Shown here: positions 7,078-14,241 of the stretch, piece after piece
Layout: the number at the start of each line of letters is the position of its first letter
Position numbering within the stretch: position 1 is the stretch's first letter
Virus record (IMG/VR): IMGVR_UViG_3300023112_000079
Span: 1 to 27,268 of that record
Direction: 5' to 3' (one strand)
From: a virus
Length of the DNA stretch: 27,268 bases
Position numbers and translations under genes: made by a program
The notes under the pieces: model-generated
Told to the model about the DNA's origin: nothing
The model's input: the letters and a program-made list of their open reading frames with translations, nothing else
Databases searched by the model: none

Positions 7078-8016
7078 TGCAGAAGTTTTGTACCGAAGTA
7101 TATTGAAAATGGTAAAGAGAAAATGACAGCTAGGTTTAATCTTGGCGTAGCTACTGTATCTATTCCTTATGCTGCATTGACAGCGAAGCGAGATAATACA
7201 GATTTTTATGAGGAACTTGGTAAATTGTGTGACTTAGCTTATAGAGCAAACATGACACGTATAGACCGTATGAAAGGAACTAAAGCAAAGGTAAGTCCTA
7301 TCCTTTGGCAATATGGGGCTTTAGCAACATTAGAGCCAGAAGATACTATTGACCACTTATTCTACAATGGTAATGCAACAGCTTCTATCGGGTATGCAGG
7401 TTTATATGAAGCGCTTGAGATCCTCGGAAATACAAGTAAGGAACTTGGTATGGAGGTACTTAACTGCATAAAAGACAAAACCGTTGAGTACACAAAAGAA
7501 ACAAACATCACGTTCAGCCCCTATGGATCTCCATTAGAATCGGGTTGCCTACGTTTTGCAGAGTGTTTGAAGAAAGAGTTTAAAGATTTGTGGGATTTTG
7601 ATAGAAAATTCGTAACTAACTCTTTCCACAGACCAGTGTTCTCTGATATTGACATGTTAGAGAAATTCGATTGGGAAGGTGGTTACTATATGATTAGTTC
7701 AGGTGGTAATGTTAATAATATAGAATTACCTAATATGGCTAATAATCTGGATGGGTTTGAAGGTGTTGTCAAAGCTGCTTACGATAAAGTTAATTACCTT
7801 ATCTGTAATCAGCCCATAGACAAATGCTTTGAATGTGGATTCAGCGGCGAATTTGAAGCGCTTGAAGATGGATATCACTGCCCTGATTGTGGCAATAATA
7901 ATCCAGACACTGCAAACTGTACTCGAAGAGTTAGTGGTTATATACACGATGCGCTTGCTCGTCCCGCTAATGATGGGAAGTATGAGGAACAAAGTGTACG
8001 GTTTAAGAATGTTTAA
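7078..8016 (+). CDS. nrdD: anaerobic ribonucleoside-triphosphate reductase, exon 2
   Basis: Encodes residues 387-698. The first codon is Cys387 of MGCRSF. Its spacing from Cys177 (210 residues) matches the two active-site Cys of known NrdD proteins (79 and 290 in T4, 175 and 392 in E. coli, from memory), so Cys387 is probably the thiyl-radical Cys. A zinc site follows: CFEC (636-639) and CPDC (654-657). The glycyl-radical motif is RRVSGY with Gly673, followed by ARPANDGKYEE. An internal ATG at 7123 could be mistaken for a gene start, but it lies within exon 2. Confidence 0.92.
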   Translation, partial: CRSFVPKYIENGKEKMTARFNLGVATVSIPYAALTAKRDNTDFYEELGKLCDLAYRANMTRIDRMKGTKAKVSPILWQYGALATLEPEDTIDHLFYNGNATASIGYAGLYEALEILGNTSKELGMEVLNCIKDKTVEYTKETNITFSPYGSPLESGCLRFAECLKKEFKDLWDFDRKFVTNSFHRPVFSDIDMLEKFDWEGGYYMISSGGNVNNIELPNMANNLDGFEGVVKAAYDKVNYLICNQPIDKCFECGFSGEFEALEDGYHCPDCGNNNPDTANCTRRVSGYIHDALARPANDGKYEEQSVRFKNV

Positions 8017-8026
8017 GTGAAAATAA

Positions 8027-8046
8027 GGAGGTGTGTACACACCTCC
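8027..8046 (+). repeat. perfect 20-bp palindrome between nrdD and nrdG
   Basis: GGAGGTGTGTACACACCTCC is perfectly self-complementary, 11 nt after the nrdD stop and just before the nrdG ribosome binding site (8050-8056). As RNA it gives an 8-bp stem with a GTAC loop. It could be an operator, an mRNA-processing hairpin or a nuclease site. No T-run follows. Confidence 0.8.
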
Positions 8047-8062
8047 AATAAAGGAGAATATT

Positions 8063-8524
8063 TTGAGATACCTAAATTATGTGAGAGCAGATGTATTAAA
8101 TGGAGAAGGTTTAAGAAACGTACTATGGTTGAGTGGATGCAGCCACAATTGTAAAGGGTGTTTTTCACCACATAGCCATAACCCTCAGAATGGAGAGCTT
8201 GTAACACAAGAATTCACGGATAAAATCTTAGATGACCTAAACAAACCATTCATCAGCGGGATCACGGTCAGCGGAGGTGACAGCTTCCACAAAGCTAACT
8301 ACGAAGACCTACTGTTACTTTTACAACGTATAAAAGAAGAACAGCCTGAAAAGGACATATGGGCGTATACAGGGTACACTTTAGAACAATTACAATCTGA
8401 TGAAAAACGTAAAAGACTTTTACCTTACATTGACACACTTGTAGACGGTCGATTCGTAGAGGAAAAGAAAGATTTGACGTTGAAGTGGGTAGGTAGCTCA
8501 AATCAGAGGGTGATTAAGTTGTAG
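8063..8524 (+). CDS. nrdG: anaerobic RNR activating protein (radical SAM)
   Basis: Uses SAM and a 4Fe-4S cluster to put the glycyl radical on NrdD. TTG 8063 is chosen because AAGGAG lies 6 nt upstream and the product then starts MRYLNYVRADVLNGEG, like known NrdG N-termini. An upstream GTG at 8033 lies inside the palindrome. The cluster motif is CSHNCKGC (Cys26, Cys30, Cys33), followed by GITVSGGDSF (SAM binding) and WAYTGYTLEQL. It has 153 aa, close to T4 NrdG. It lies directly after nrdD as usual. Confidence 0.93.
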   Translation: MRYLNYVRADVLNGEGLRNVLWLSGCSHNCKGCFSPHSHNPQNGELVTQEFTDKILDDLNKPFISGITVSGGDSFHKANYEDLLLLLQRIKEEQPEKDIWAYTGYTLEQLQSDEKRKRLLPYIDTLVDGRFVEEKKDLTLKWVGSSNQRVIKL

Positions 8525-8541
8525 TTAAGCACTCTCCTGTA

Positions 8542-8570
8542 TTGCATACATAAAATATCCTTGTTATAAT
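8542..8570 (+). promoter_or_regulatory. sigma70-like promoter for the HNH gene
   Basis: TTGCAT (8542-8547), a 17-bp spacer and TATAAT (8565-8570), 32 nt before ATG 8602. It gives the homing endonuclease transcription independent of nrdDG. Confidence 0.75.
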
Positions 8571-8601
8571 AGAACTACATTCACAAAAAGAGGGTTAAAT
8601 T

Positions 8602-9723
8602 ATGGCATCACGCTTCACAGGTAATATTGAAAAGGTAGATATAAAAGAGCAAATGGTACTTATAGATGGTTCAAACTCGGATTATATCACGCCATCTGGT
8701 ACAGTATACAAGCTATATAATAACGGGAAGTATTATAAGAAATTGAGTCACATTAATCATCACAATGGTTACGTTTATATAGGAATAACCTTCCATTGTT
8801 TTGGTGAAAAACCTGTTAATAAGAATAGGAGATTGCACGTACTTCTTGCTAAAGCTTTTATACCAAGAGTAGAAGGATGTGATATTGTAGGTCATCTAGA
8901 TAATGTAAAACATAATTATACTTTAGATAACCTTTATTGGACTACAACAAAAGATAATAGCCAAAAGGCTGTTGATGACGGGTTATCTGTAAATGATATA
9001 GGTATCCATGACAGCCAGAGTATCCATGTAGGTGTTTACCTTAATACAGGAAAGCTTGTAGCTGTTTATGGGTCTATTGGTGAAGCTGGAAGGTTCATTG
9101 AAGGCACAGATAACTCAAGTATTCAAAAAGTCTTGGACAATGGAGCTACCACTTCAATAAAAGGTTACTTATATAGGAGTATAACTAAAGAATTCTACAA
9201 CGAAAATTCAGAACTACAGTTTCTGGAACTAACAACCACTAAGATAAATAAAGTACGTACAAATATAAAAGTAGAGCCTTTGACAGGAGGAGTCTACATT
9301 TTCTCTTCCCAAAAAGCTGCGGGGCTGGCTATTAACCTCCTGCAAGCTAATATATCGAGAGCATTAAAAACAGGGGAAAGTTTACATGGATGGGTGTTCT
9401 CTAGGACGGAGCAATCTACGACAGATGAAAAGAACAGTCGTATTCCTAAGATAAAGATACTATCTGCAAACGATAGTATACAAGTAGGGTGTGTGTTAGA
9501 AAGTAATAACTATGGTAAATTTGAGGTTATAGCTTTTGAGAGTTACAAGAAGATAAAGATAAAATTCTTGGAGACTGGGTACGAAAGATGGACAAAAGGG
9601 CAAACTGCAAAGATGGGTAAGATTAAAGATCCTCTGGCACCTCATTGCCTATCTAAAAGTAGAAGACATGATCATAGAAACCAATACACAATCTCGAACT
9701 CAATATCCATCTCCCAAAACTAA
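8602..9723 (+). CDS. HNH homing endonuclease with NUMOD1 repeats
   Basis: The 373-aa protein has an HNH core at about 78-123: LHVLLAKAFIP, then VGHLDNVKHNYTLDNLYWTT with the His and Asn ligands, then KDNSQKA. Two NUMOD1-like DNA-recognition repeats follow (about 145-198, SIGEAGRFIEG...GYLYR; about 222-275, FSSQKAAGLAI...GWVFSR). A C-terminal module (about 290-350) contains NNYGKFEVIAF and a TGYERW turn, common in phage HNH enzymes. It has its own promoter. Sitting about 520 bp downstream of nrdD exon 2, it is the natural candidate to mobilise the ORF-less nrdD intron. Confidence 0.85.
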   Translation: MASRFTGNIEKVDIKEQMVLIDGSNSDYITPSGTVYKLYNNGKYYKKLSHINHHNGYVYIGITFHCFGEKPVNKNRRLHVLLAKAFIPRVEGCDIVGHLDNVKHNYTLDNLYWTTTKDNSQKAVDDGLSVNDIGIHDSQSIHVGVYLNTGKLVAVYGSIGEAGRFIEGTDNSSIQKVLDNGATTSIKGYLYRSITKEFYNENSELQFLELTTTKINKVRTNIKVEPLTGGVYIFSSQKAAGLAINLLQANISRALKTGESLHGWVFSRTEQSTTDEKNSRIPKIKILSANDSIQVGCVLESNNYGKFEVIAFESYKKIKIKFLETGYERWTKGQTAKMGKIKDPLAPHCLSKSRRHDHRNQYTISNSISISQN

Positions 9724-9738
9724 ACATAAGGAACCTCT

Positions 9739-9900
9739 ATGAAATTAAAACCTTGTGAAAAGTGTGGTTGCATTGGAATACACGCCTGTATTGGTGTGAA
9801 GTTTTATCCTTCCGAAGATGAAATCTCTAGACAAAATAAGCAATTATCTGCGCTGAGTGATAAGCTTATAGAGCTAAAGGAATCAGTTGCACAAAATTAA
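9739..9900 (+). CDS. small zinc-finger-like protein, 53 aa
   Basis: AAGGAACCTCT precedes ATG 9739. The N-terminus MKLKPCEKCGCIGIHACIGV has four closely spaced Cys (CxxCxC...C) plus a His that could bind a metal. The rest is a charged helix (QNKQLSALSDKLIELKESVA). No family recognised. The Cys pattern and ribosome binding site support a real gene. Confidence 0.55.
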   Translation: MKLKPCEKCGCIGIHACIGVKFYPSEDEISRQNKQLSALSDKLIELKESVAQN

Positions 9901-9920
9901 TCTCAATTAAGGAGAAAACT

Positions 9921-10169
9921 ATGACAACAAGTTATGAATACTTTAAAAGAATACTAATAGATGAATATGATTATGAGAAGGAAGTTGAAAAGTACAATGA
10001 TTTTATAGCCTCTTGTAAGGATGGTGATATCATATGTCGAAGCCAACCGAAGACATTGGAAACACGTCTTATCATCCTTGAGCAAATACGTTATGCGGAA
10101 GAGAATCCGATACCAAAGGGAGTGAAGCATGAGAAAGTGGTAGTAGACCCTTTAGTATTTAATGGATAA
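9921..10169 (+). CDS. hypothetical protein, 82 aa
   Basis: AAGGAGAAAACT precedes ATG 9921. The acidic helical product (MTTSYEYFKRILIDEYDYEK...) contains two Cys but no recognisable motif. It is followed by a terminator, ending the HNH transcription unit. Confidence 0.6.
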   Translation: MTTSYEYFKRILIDEYDYEKEVEKYNDFIASCKDGDIICRSQPKTLETRLIILEQIRYAEENPIPKGVKHEKVVVDPLVFNG

Positions 10170-10205
10170 CCACCTGCACAAAATTAATTAGTATTTATTT
10201 CAAAT

Positions 10206-10235
10206 AACCTCTTGCTTCGGCGGGGGTTTTCTTTT
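10206..10235 (+). terminator. intrinsic terminator with TTCG loop
   Basis: The stem 10206-10215 / 10220-10228 (9 pairs, one bulged T, some G-U) is closed by a TTCG loop and followed by TTTTCTTTT. It shares sequence with the promoter at 10212-10240, whose -35 box lies in the stem-loop. Confidence 0.75.
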
Positions 10236-10240
10236 ATACT
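10212..10240 (+). promoter_or_regulatory. promoter overlapping a terminator
   Basis: TTGCTT (10212-10217), a 17-bp spacer and TATACT (10235-10240). The sequence ATTGAAATC begins 7 nt after the -10, exactly as at the promoters 12874-12901 and 19631-19658. It would drive 10280 onward. Confidence 0.6.
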
Positions 10241-10279
10241 CTGTTTATTGAAATCACAAAGACACTTTAGGAGAATAAT

Positions 10280-10447
10280 ATGGACAAAGTTAAAAGAGAT
10301 TTAATAATTCAAAACTCAAAAGACGCGGTTTGGATTACACTAATACCGAGTTTAGCTCTTTGTTTTTGGATACCTTCGGTACTTTTACTCCCAGTTGTAG
10401 TATTTGCAAGACACATGGATATGAAACGGTTTTTAAACAAACTTTAA
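10280..10447 (+). CDS. small membrane protein, 55 aa
   Basis: AGGAGAATA precedes ATG 10280. A basic N-terminus (MDKVKRDLIIQNSKDAVW) leads into one long hydrophobic hairpin (ITLIPSLALCFWIPSVLLLP, then VVVFA) and a basic end (RHMDMKRFLNKL), typical of a small inner-membrane protein. The next gene's AAGGAG overlaps its stop. Function unknown. Confidence 0.6.
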   Translation: MDKVKRDLIIQNSKDAVWITLIPSLALCFWIPSVLLLPVVVFARHMDMKRFLNKL

Positions 10448-10459
10448 GGAGAAACCCCA

Positions 10460-10744
10460 ATGCAAAAATGGAAACACCGCTGCAACATAAAACAGCACCT
10501 AACAGACGATGAGACTTGGCTAGGTATCACCCTCGCAGCAAACAACATTGCCAAAGAGTTACGCCTTCTACCTAAGCACCTCTTTGATGATTATACCTTT
10601 TCAGATGATGTAGGGTTCCTTGAAGGTGTACATGTTGAAGATGAGGAAGTTTACGATTGTGAGCAAGATTTACTATACGAAGTTGATTTTCGTTTGAATA
10701 GTGTGTATGATTTCGCTGACTATGAGAAGATTTGGTTAGGATAA
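10460..10744 (+). CDS. hypothetical protein, 94 aa
   Basis: AAGGAGAAACCCCA precedes ATG 10460. The product has a basic N-terminus (MQKWKHRCNIKQHL) and a strongly acidic C-terminal half (VEDEEVYDCEQDLLYEVDF). No membrane segment or enzymatic motif is seen and no family is recognised. Its acidic character would suit an inhibitor or DNA mimic, but that is speculation. Confidence 0.6.
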   Translation: MQKWKHRCNIKQHLTDDETWLGITLAANNIAKELRLLPKHLFDDYTFSDDVGFLEGVHVEDEEVYDCEQDLLYEVDFRLNSVYDFADYEKIWLG

Positions 10745-10764
10745 TAGAGTAAGGAGAAACAATT

Positions 10765-11019
10765 ATGATTTACACAGGACATCCACTAGCAGACCGCATC
10801 TTCAACTTCGAGATGACAAACGCTGATGCAGAAGCACTATTTCAACAATTGACAGCTGGTTATACACAACACCTCACATCCTCTATGAAGTGGCTTGTTA
10901 AGGGCAATGAAGAAATGGTTGATTATAGTAATGCTTTGGCAGAGGAGAACTTACGTTTAGTTGAGCTTGTTATGGCAGGGATGAGTGATAAAGTGGTAGC
11001 TGATGATAGCATTAAATAA
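10765..11019 (+). CDS. hypothetical protein, 84 aa
   Basis: AAGGAGAAACAATT precedes ATG 10765. The product (MIYTGHPLADRIFNFEMTNA...) is predicted mostly helical, with a central amphipathic helix (LAEENLRLVELVMAGMSDKV). No family recognised. Confidence 0.6.
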   Translation: MIYTGHPLADRIFNFEMTNADAEALFQQLTAGYTQHLTSSMKWLVKGNEEMVDYSNALAEENLRLVELVMAGMSDKVVADDSIK

Positions 11020-11082
11020 CACTTGTTTTAGTGACATTTATAGCTTATAGTGTGTTTAACAAATTAATAAAGGAGAAATAAA

Positions 11083-11436
11083 ATGAAAACAAAGTATAGC
11101 TTCCTAAAAGTATTACGTGATCAGTGGAGTTGGAAAGGTACGCGAGAGAGCTTGGGTATTAGTGGATTTATTGCCGTTGTGTTAGCTTTACTCTACTTTT
11201 ACTCAGGAAATATTACCGACAATACCACAGGTGAGGTAATCGAGCAAAGTATTACAGGACATTGGCATCTCTTGTTAACTCTGCTTGTGGTAATATTTCT
11301 ATGGGTGGAGTTTATGTATAACATTATAAAACTATTGATCCTAGGCAGTGCTTTAGCTTTTGTCACATACTACGCCAATAAAGGTGAAGAGAAAGCTGTT
11401 GAAATGTATGAAGAAGCTTTAACTTGGAGAAAATAA
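11083..11436 (+). CDS. membrane protein with about three helices, 117 aa
   Basis: AAGGAGAAATAAA precedes ATG 11083. Hydrophobic segments lie at about 26-41 (ISGFIAVVLALLYFYS), about 61-77 (HLLLTLLVVIFLWVEF) and about 80-96 (IIKLLILGSALAFVTYY). The basic N-terminus is probably cytoplasmic and the tail is charged (KGEEKAVEMYEEALTWRK). Function unknown. Confidence 0.65.
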   Translation: MKTKYSFLKVLRDQWSWKGTRESLGISGFIAVVLALLYFYSGNITDNTTGEVIEQSITGHWHLLLTLLVVIFLWVEFMYNIIKLLILGSALAFVTYYANKGEEKAVEMYEEALTWRK

Positions 11437-11443
11437 TCTGACA

Positions 11444-11578
11444 ATGGTGTTTGAACAACACACCACCTCAGAACGCCGTCAGCAGCCCTCTCAAGAGGAT
11501 AAAGCTCTTGGCAATACAATAACCTCACTTGAGAGGAAAGATGGTGATTGTTGGTGTAAGGAGCTTGATAAAGTTTAA
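11444..11578 (+). CDS. possible small protein, 44 aa
   Basis: ATG 11444 opens a 44-codon frame (MVFEQHTTSERRQQPSQEDK...) in the stretch before the tRNA promoter. The GGAG is 13 nt away, farther than usual. Its RQQPS codons (11477-11492) are an exact 16-bp repeat also found at 16462-16477, in the frame of another tiny ORF. The same DNA can form stems (CCTC-TCAA-GAGG, and CCTCTCAAG with a distant CTTGAGAGG), so an RNA role is an alternative. Confidence 0.35.
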   Translation: MVFEQHTTSERRQQPSQEDKALGNTITSLERKDGDCWCKELDKV

Positions 11579-11597
11579 TATAATACTTAAAATACTC

Positions 11598-11626
11598 TTG
11601 TCAAAAGTGTTTATTCTTGATACAAT
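11598..11626 (+). promoter_or_regulatory. strong promoter for the tRNA and giant ncRNA transcript
   Basis: TTGTCA (11598-11603), a 17-bp spacer and TACAAT (11621-11626). The predicted start near 11633 is about 9 nt before the first tRNA. No other terminator is evident before 12780, so one transcript of about 1.2 kb is expected. Confidence 0.75.
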
Positions 11627-11641
11627 AGATACTTACAATAG

Positions 11642-11714
11642 GCAGGTATGATGTAACAGGATAGCATCCAAGTCTTCTAAACTTGTTGTTAGAGTTCAAA
11701 TCTCTATACCTGTA
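11642..11714 (+). tRNA. tRNA-Arg (TCT)
   Basis: The full cloverleaf folds by hand. The acceptor is GCAGGTA with TACCTGT (G-U at the end). The D stem is ATGT/GCAT with GG in the loop. The anticodon stem CAAGT/ACTTG closes loop CTTCTAA (anticodon TCT). The T stem is TAGAG/CTCTA with loop TTCAAAT. CCA is not encoded: the discriminator A is followed by C and then the next tRNA. It reads AGA, frequent in these AT-rich genes but rare in many gammaproteobacterial hosts. Confidence 0.9.
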
Positions 11715-11715
11715 C

Positions 11716-11792
11716 GGCCCTTTAGCTTAATTGGTTAAAGCAGCAAGCTCATAACTTGAAGAGTCTCGGATCATTTCCGAGAAGGGCCACCA
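11716..11792 (+). tRNA. tRNA with CAT anticodon, probably tRNA-Ile2
   Basis: The acceptor is GGCCCTT/AAGGGCC with an encoded ACCA end. The D stem is GCTT/AAGC with TTGGTT in the loop, the anticodon loop is CTCATAA, and the T stem is CTCGG/CCGAG with an atypical ATCATTT loop. The acceptor and D-arm sequence (GGCCCxTTAGCTxA) resemble E. coli tRNA-Ile2, whose CAT is modified to lysidine to read AUA, more than elongator tRNA-Met (GGCTACG). It is not initiator-like. It starts one base after the end of tRNA-Arg. Confidence 0.88.
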
Positions 11793-12779
11793 ATGTTCGT
11801 GCGAGTTATTAGTTATCTCCACGTTAAATGTTAAAAACTTCCAAACTAAACTTGACCAACTTTAGCACCCAAACACATTAAGATGTGGGTGAAACGGTTT
11901 CTACAAACACCTTTAAAATGGTGAACACCTACTTAGGAGGAATACCCTCTTTCTGAAAGAGTAGGTTATAACTATAACCGAATGGTATCCCCTTCATGGA
12001 AACATGGAGCAGCACGTAGTGGTGCGGAGGTTGTCTAAGGAGCAATCTTGAAGAATACACACTTTACAGCAACACGACTTTCCCTTCTCCCACGCTGGCA
12101 TTACGACCACTGGGGTTGGGCGCTGTGAAGTGTAATGAGAATCTTTGAGATAAGGTTCAAAAAGTCATTGATGGTAAAGGTACTACCTGCGGTTAAGACT
12201 TTAAAAAAGAGAAACTCGTACCCGTTCTGTTAGTTGACGACTATACATAAACACTACGTGAAGGTGTTAAATACAATAAGATCATAGAAGTGAAACTCGC
12301 ATAACAGTTAAATCTGTCAGAAATTCTATGTGTGGTAAGGTTGCGAGCACCTAGTTCAATTCTAGGTATTGTGTTCTATAGAAAAGTCCGTATGCGTCCT
12401 CCTCTCAACGATGACAGCGTATTAAGGTGATAAAAACTCTACCGTCCCTTATTGAGCAATACACGTTAAAATGTGCATGGCGGTAAGGTTGAGTTCTTTC
12501 CTATTACAGGAAATATAAGCTGTAACAAGGTTGTTGTCCGAGACATGTAAAAGTTTTAATTACGGCTTTTTACTGAAGCTAGTTGTCTGTTTCTCTCCTG
12601 TCTAAGACTGTTTATCTTTGTCACAGTGATATTCTTCAACATAAAGCATATGTAGAGCTAGTAGAGATTCCTCTGAGACAGTTAATGTTGTTTCAAGCCT
12701 CTACATTAGCAAACTTGGATTGGGTACAGGAACGGCTTCCTACCAATCTACCTTTTAATTAGGTTAGCCGATATATAGT
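11793..12779 (+). ncRNA. giant structured ncRNA, GOLLD/ROOL-like candidate
   Basis: About 990 nt without a protein gene, between tRNAs and a terminator, with many mutually consistent stems. CACAT/ATGTG with a TAAG loop (11874-11887). CACC/GGTG (11908-11923). CTTCATG/CATGGAG with a GAAA tetraloop (11992-12009). A 12-bp stem 12059-12070/12123-12134 with one G-U. CATAGAA/TTCTATG (12283/12324) crossing CTCGCA/TGCGAG (12296/12342) as a pseudoknot. A T-arm-like hairpin CCTAG-TTCAATT-CTAGG (12350-12366). AACTC-TACCG with CGGTA-AGGTT-GAGTT (12435-12444/12481-12495). TGTAGAG/CTCTACA (12651/12699). Size, phage context and position directly behind tRNAs match GOLLD RNA (about 800-1000 nt) or ROOL. The family cannot be confirmed by eye. 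Confidence 0.65.
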
Positions 12780-12815
12780 AACCCCTGATCATTAATTTGG
12801 TCAGGGGTTTTCTTT
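12780..12815 (+). terminator. intrinsic terminator of the tRNA-ncRNA unit
   Basis: AACCCCTGA (12780-12788) pairs with TCAGGGGTT (12801-12809), extended by a T-G and a C-G pair around an 8-nt loop, then TTTTCTTTT. The sequence after it (AAAGTTTCTTT at 12826) is also found after the terminator at 1033-1070. Confidence 0.9.
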
Positions 12816-12873
12816 TATCTGAAATAAAGTTTCTTTAACCTAAAACTAAATTTAAAATAACTTACATTCTTTG

Positions 12874-12901
12874 TTGACTCTGTATGTGAGAAGGGTATAG
12901 T
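12874..12901 (+). promoter_or_regulatory. sigma70-like promoter for cca
   Basis: TTGACT (12874-12879), a 16-bp spacer and TATAGT (12896-12901). ATTGAAAATGATTA starts 7 nt after the -10 (12908), nearly identical to the start region at 19665 and like 10247. Confidence 0.7.
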
Positions 12902-12931
12902 AGGCGTATTGAAAATGATTAAGGAGAAATT

Positions 12932-14239
12932 ATGACTATTAAATACTATCTTGTTGGCGGTGCTTGTAGAGACATCTTAATGGGAAATACCCCAAAAGAT
13001 TATGACTTTGTTGTAGTTGGTGCAAAAGTCTCTGACTTTGAGTATCTGGAACAAGTTGGTAAGGATTTCCCTGTGTTTTTAGAACCTACCTATAAGTGGG
13101 AATTAGCATTAGCACGTACTGAACGTAAAACTGGTAGGGGTTATAACGGATTTTCTTGTGATGTTAATAATGTTACTTTGGAAGAAGATTTATCAAGACG
13201 TGATCTAACCTTGAACTCAATCGCTATTGAAGTGGATTGGGAAACCTCATTACTATTAGGAGAACCTGTAACTGTGGGGACATGGATTGATCCTTTCAGT
13301 GGACGACAAGATATCAAAGATAAGGTCTTGTCACATACAACAGATGCTTTTGCAGAAGACCCTGTTAGAGTGCTTCGTGTTGCACGTTTTCTTTCAAGAT
13401 TTGGTGATGAATGGGAAGTTGACTACTACACATGTAAACTCATAGCTAATATGTTTATGTATGGAGCACTAAAAGAACTTGTTCCCGAAAGAATTTGGCT
13501 TGAGGTTAGTAAATCCCTCTCAGGAAAAACACCTAGTATATTCTTTGAATTTTTAAGATCAGTTGATATGTTTGAAGAGGTTGAAAGTATGAGAGACACT
13601 TCTCAACGATTAGCCCATCATCCAGAAGGAGATGTATGGAAACATTGCCAGCTTGTAATGGACTACGCAGCCAAAACTTACAATGATCCTGAAATAACTT
13701 TTGCAAGTTTTACTCATGATTTTGGCAAAAGTATATCTCACGAGAAATACAGTAACAGCCACGGGCACGAGAAAGAAGGTTTACAACCTATCAACGATTT
13801 CTGTGACAGGTATAAAGTTCCTAACCGTTATCGTGAACTTGCCCTATTAGTTTGTGAAAATCATACACGAATTCACGGATGTATGTCTCGTGGGTCAAAC
13901 GATTGGATGCGCCCAAAATCGATTTACAAGCTCTTCGAATCAACATCAGCACTTACTAAACCTGAACGCTTCGAGAAGATACTAAAAGCTTGTATTGCCG
14001 ATGCAAGAGGTCGTGGAGCTACACCTGAACAAATTAGGGCGTTTGAAGCAAAGCCTTACCCACAAGCTGAGTATTTACGTGAATGCCTACAAGCTGTAAT
14101 CGCTTTAGACACCAAAGCAATTTCTTCTGAACTACTTGCAAAAGGTAAGAAAGGGTGTATGATAGGCGAACAAATAAGAGTTGCACGTATCGATGCTATT
14201 CGTACTGTAACAAATAAATGGAAACTTAAGGAGAAATAA
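12932..14239 (+). CDS. cca: CCA-adding enzyme (tRNA nucleotidyltransferase)
   Basis: Adds or repairs the 3' CCA of tRNAs. The 435-aa protein aligns along its length with E. coli Cca: YLVGGACRD (6-14), catalytic carboxylates in DYDFVVVG (Asp23, Asp25), GKDFPVFL, ALARTERK (59-66), RRDLTLNSIA (89-98), EDPVRVLRVARF and PERIWLE. It also keeps the gammaproteobacterial C-terminal HD domain: HHPEGDVWKH (229-238) and THDFGK (His262-Asp263). A small insertion lies around 101-118. AAGGAGAAATT precedes the ATG. It is next to the tRNA cluster, where tRNA-Arg lacks CCA, which explains its use. This domain order suggests a gammaproteobacterial origin. Confidence 0.95.
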   Translation: MTIKYYLVGGACRDILMGNTPKDYDFVVVGAKVSDFEYLEQVGKDFPVFLEPTYKWELALARTERKTGRGYNGFSCDVNNVTLEEDLSRRDLTLNSIAIEVDWETSLLLGEPVTVGTWIDPFSGRQDIKDKVLSHTTDAFAEDPVRVLRVARFLSRFGDEWEVDYYTCKLIANMFMYGALKELVPERIWLEVSKSLSGKTPSIFFEFLRSVDMFEEVESMRDTSQRLAHHPEGDVWKHCQLVMDYAAKTYNDPEITFASFTHDFGKSISHEKYSNSHGHEKEGLQPINDFCDRYKVPNRYRELALLVCENHTRIHGCMSRGSNDWMRPKSIYKLFESTSALTKPERFEKILKACIADARGRGATPEQIRAFEAKPYPQAEYLRECLQAVIALDTKAISSELLAKGKKGCMIGEQIRVARIDAIRTVTNKWKLKEK

Positions 14240-14241
14240 TT

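Noticed and set aside
7123-8016. Independent gene starting at ATG 7123
   Set aside because: The frame is continuous with exon 2 from 7078 and the protein is the NrdD C-terminal part.
10330-10512. 60-codon frame overlapping 10280-10447 and 10460-10744
   Set aside because: Both overlapped genes have good ribosome binding sites; this frame has none.
12272-12374. A tRNA ending in the T-arm-like hairpin at 12350-12366
   Set aside because: TACAATA/TATTGTG could form an acceptor, but the 103-nt span has no D arm and no 7-nt anticodon loop; it fits better as part of the large structured RNA.
12651-12705. Miniature tRNA-like element with a 7-bp acceptor-like stem
   Set aside because: 55 nt long with no T stem or anticodon arm; treated as a stem of the large RNA.
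11793-12779. tmRNA, RNase P RNA, or a group I/II intron
   Set aside because: I found no tag-peptide frame, no RNase P core sequence, no domain V, and only a weak P7-like pair (12236/12385) at too great a distance.
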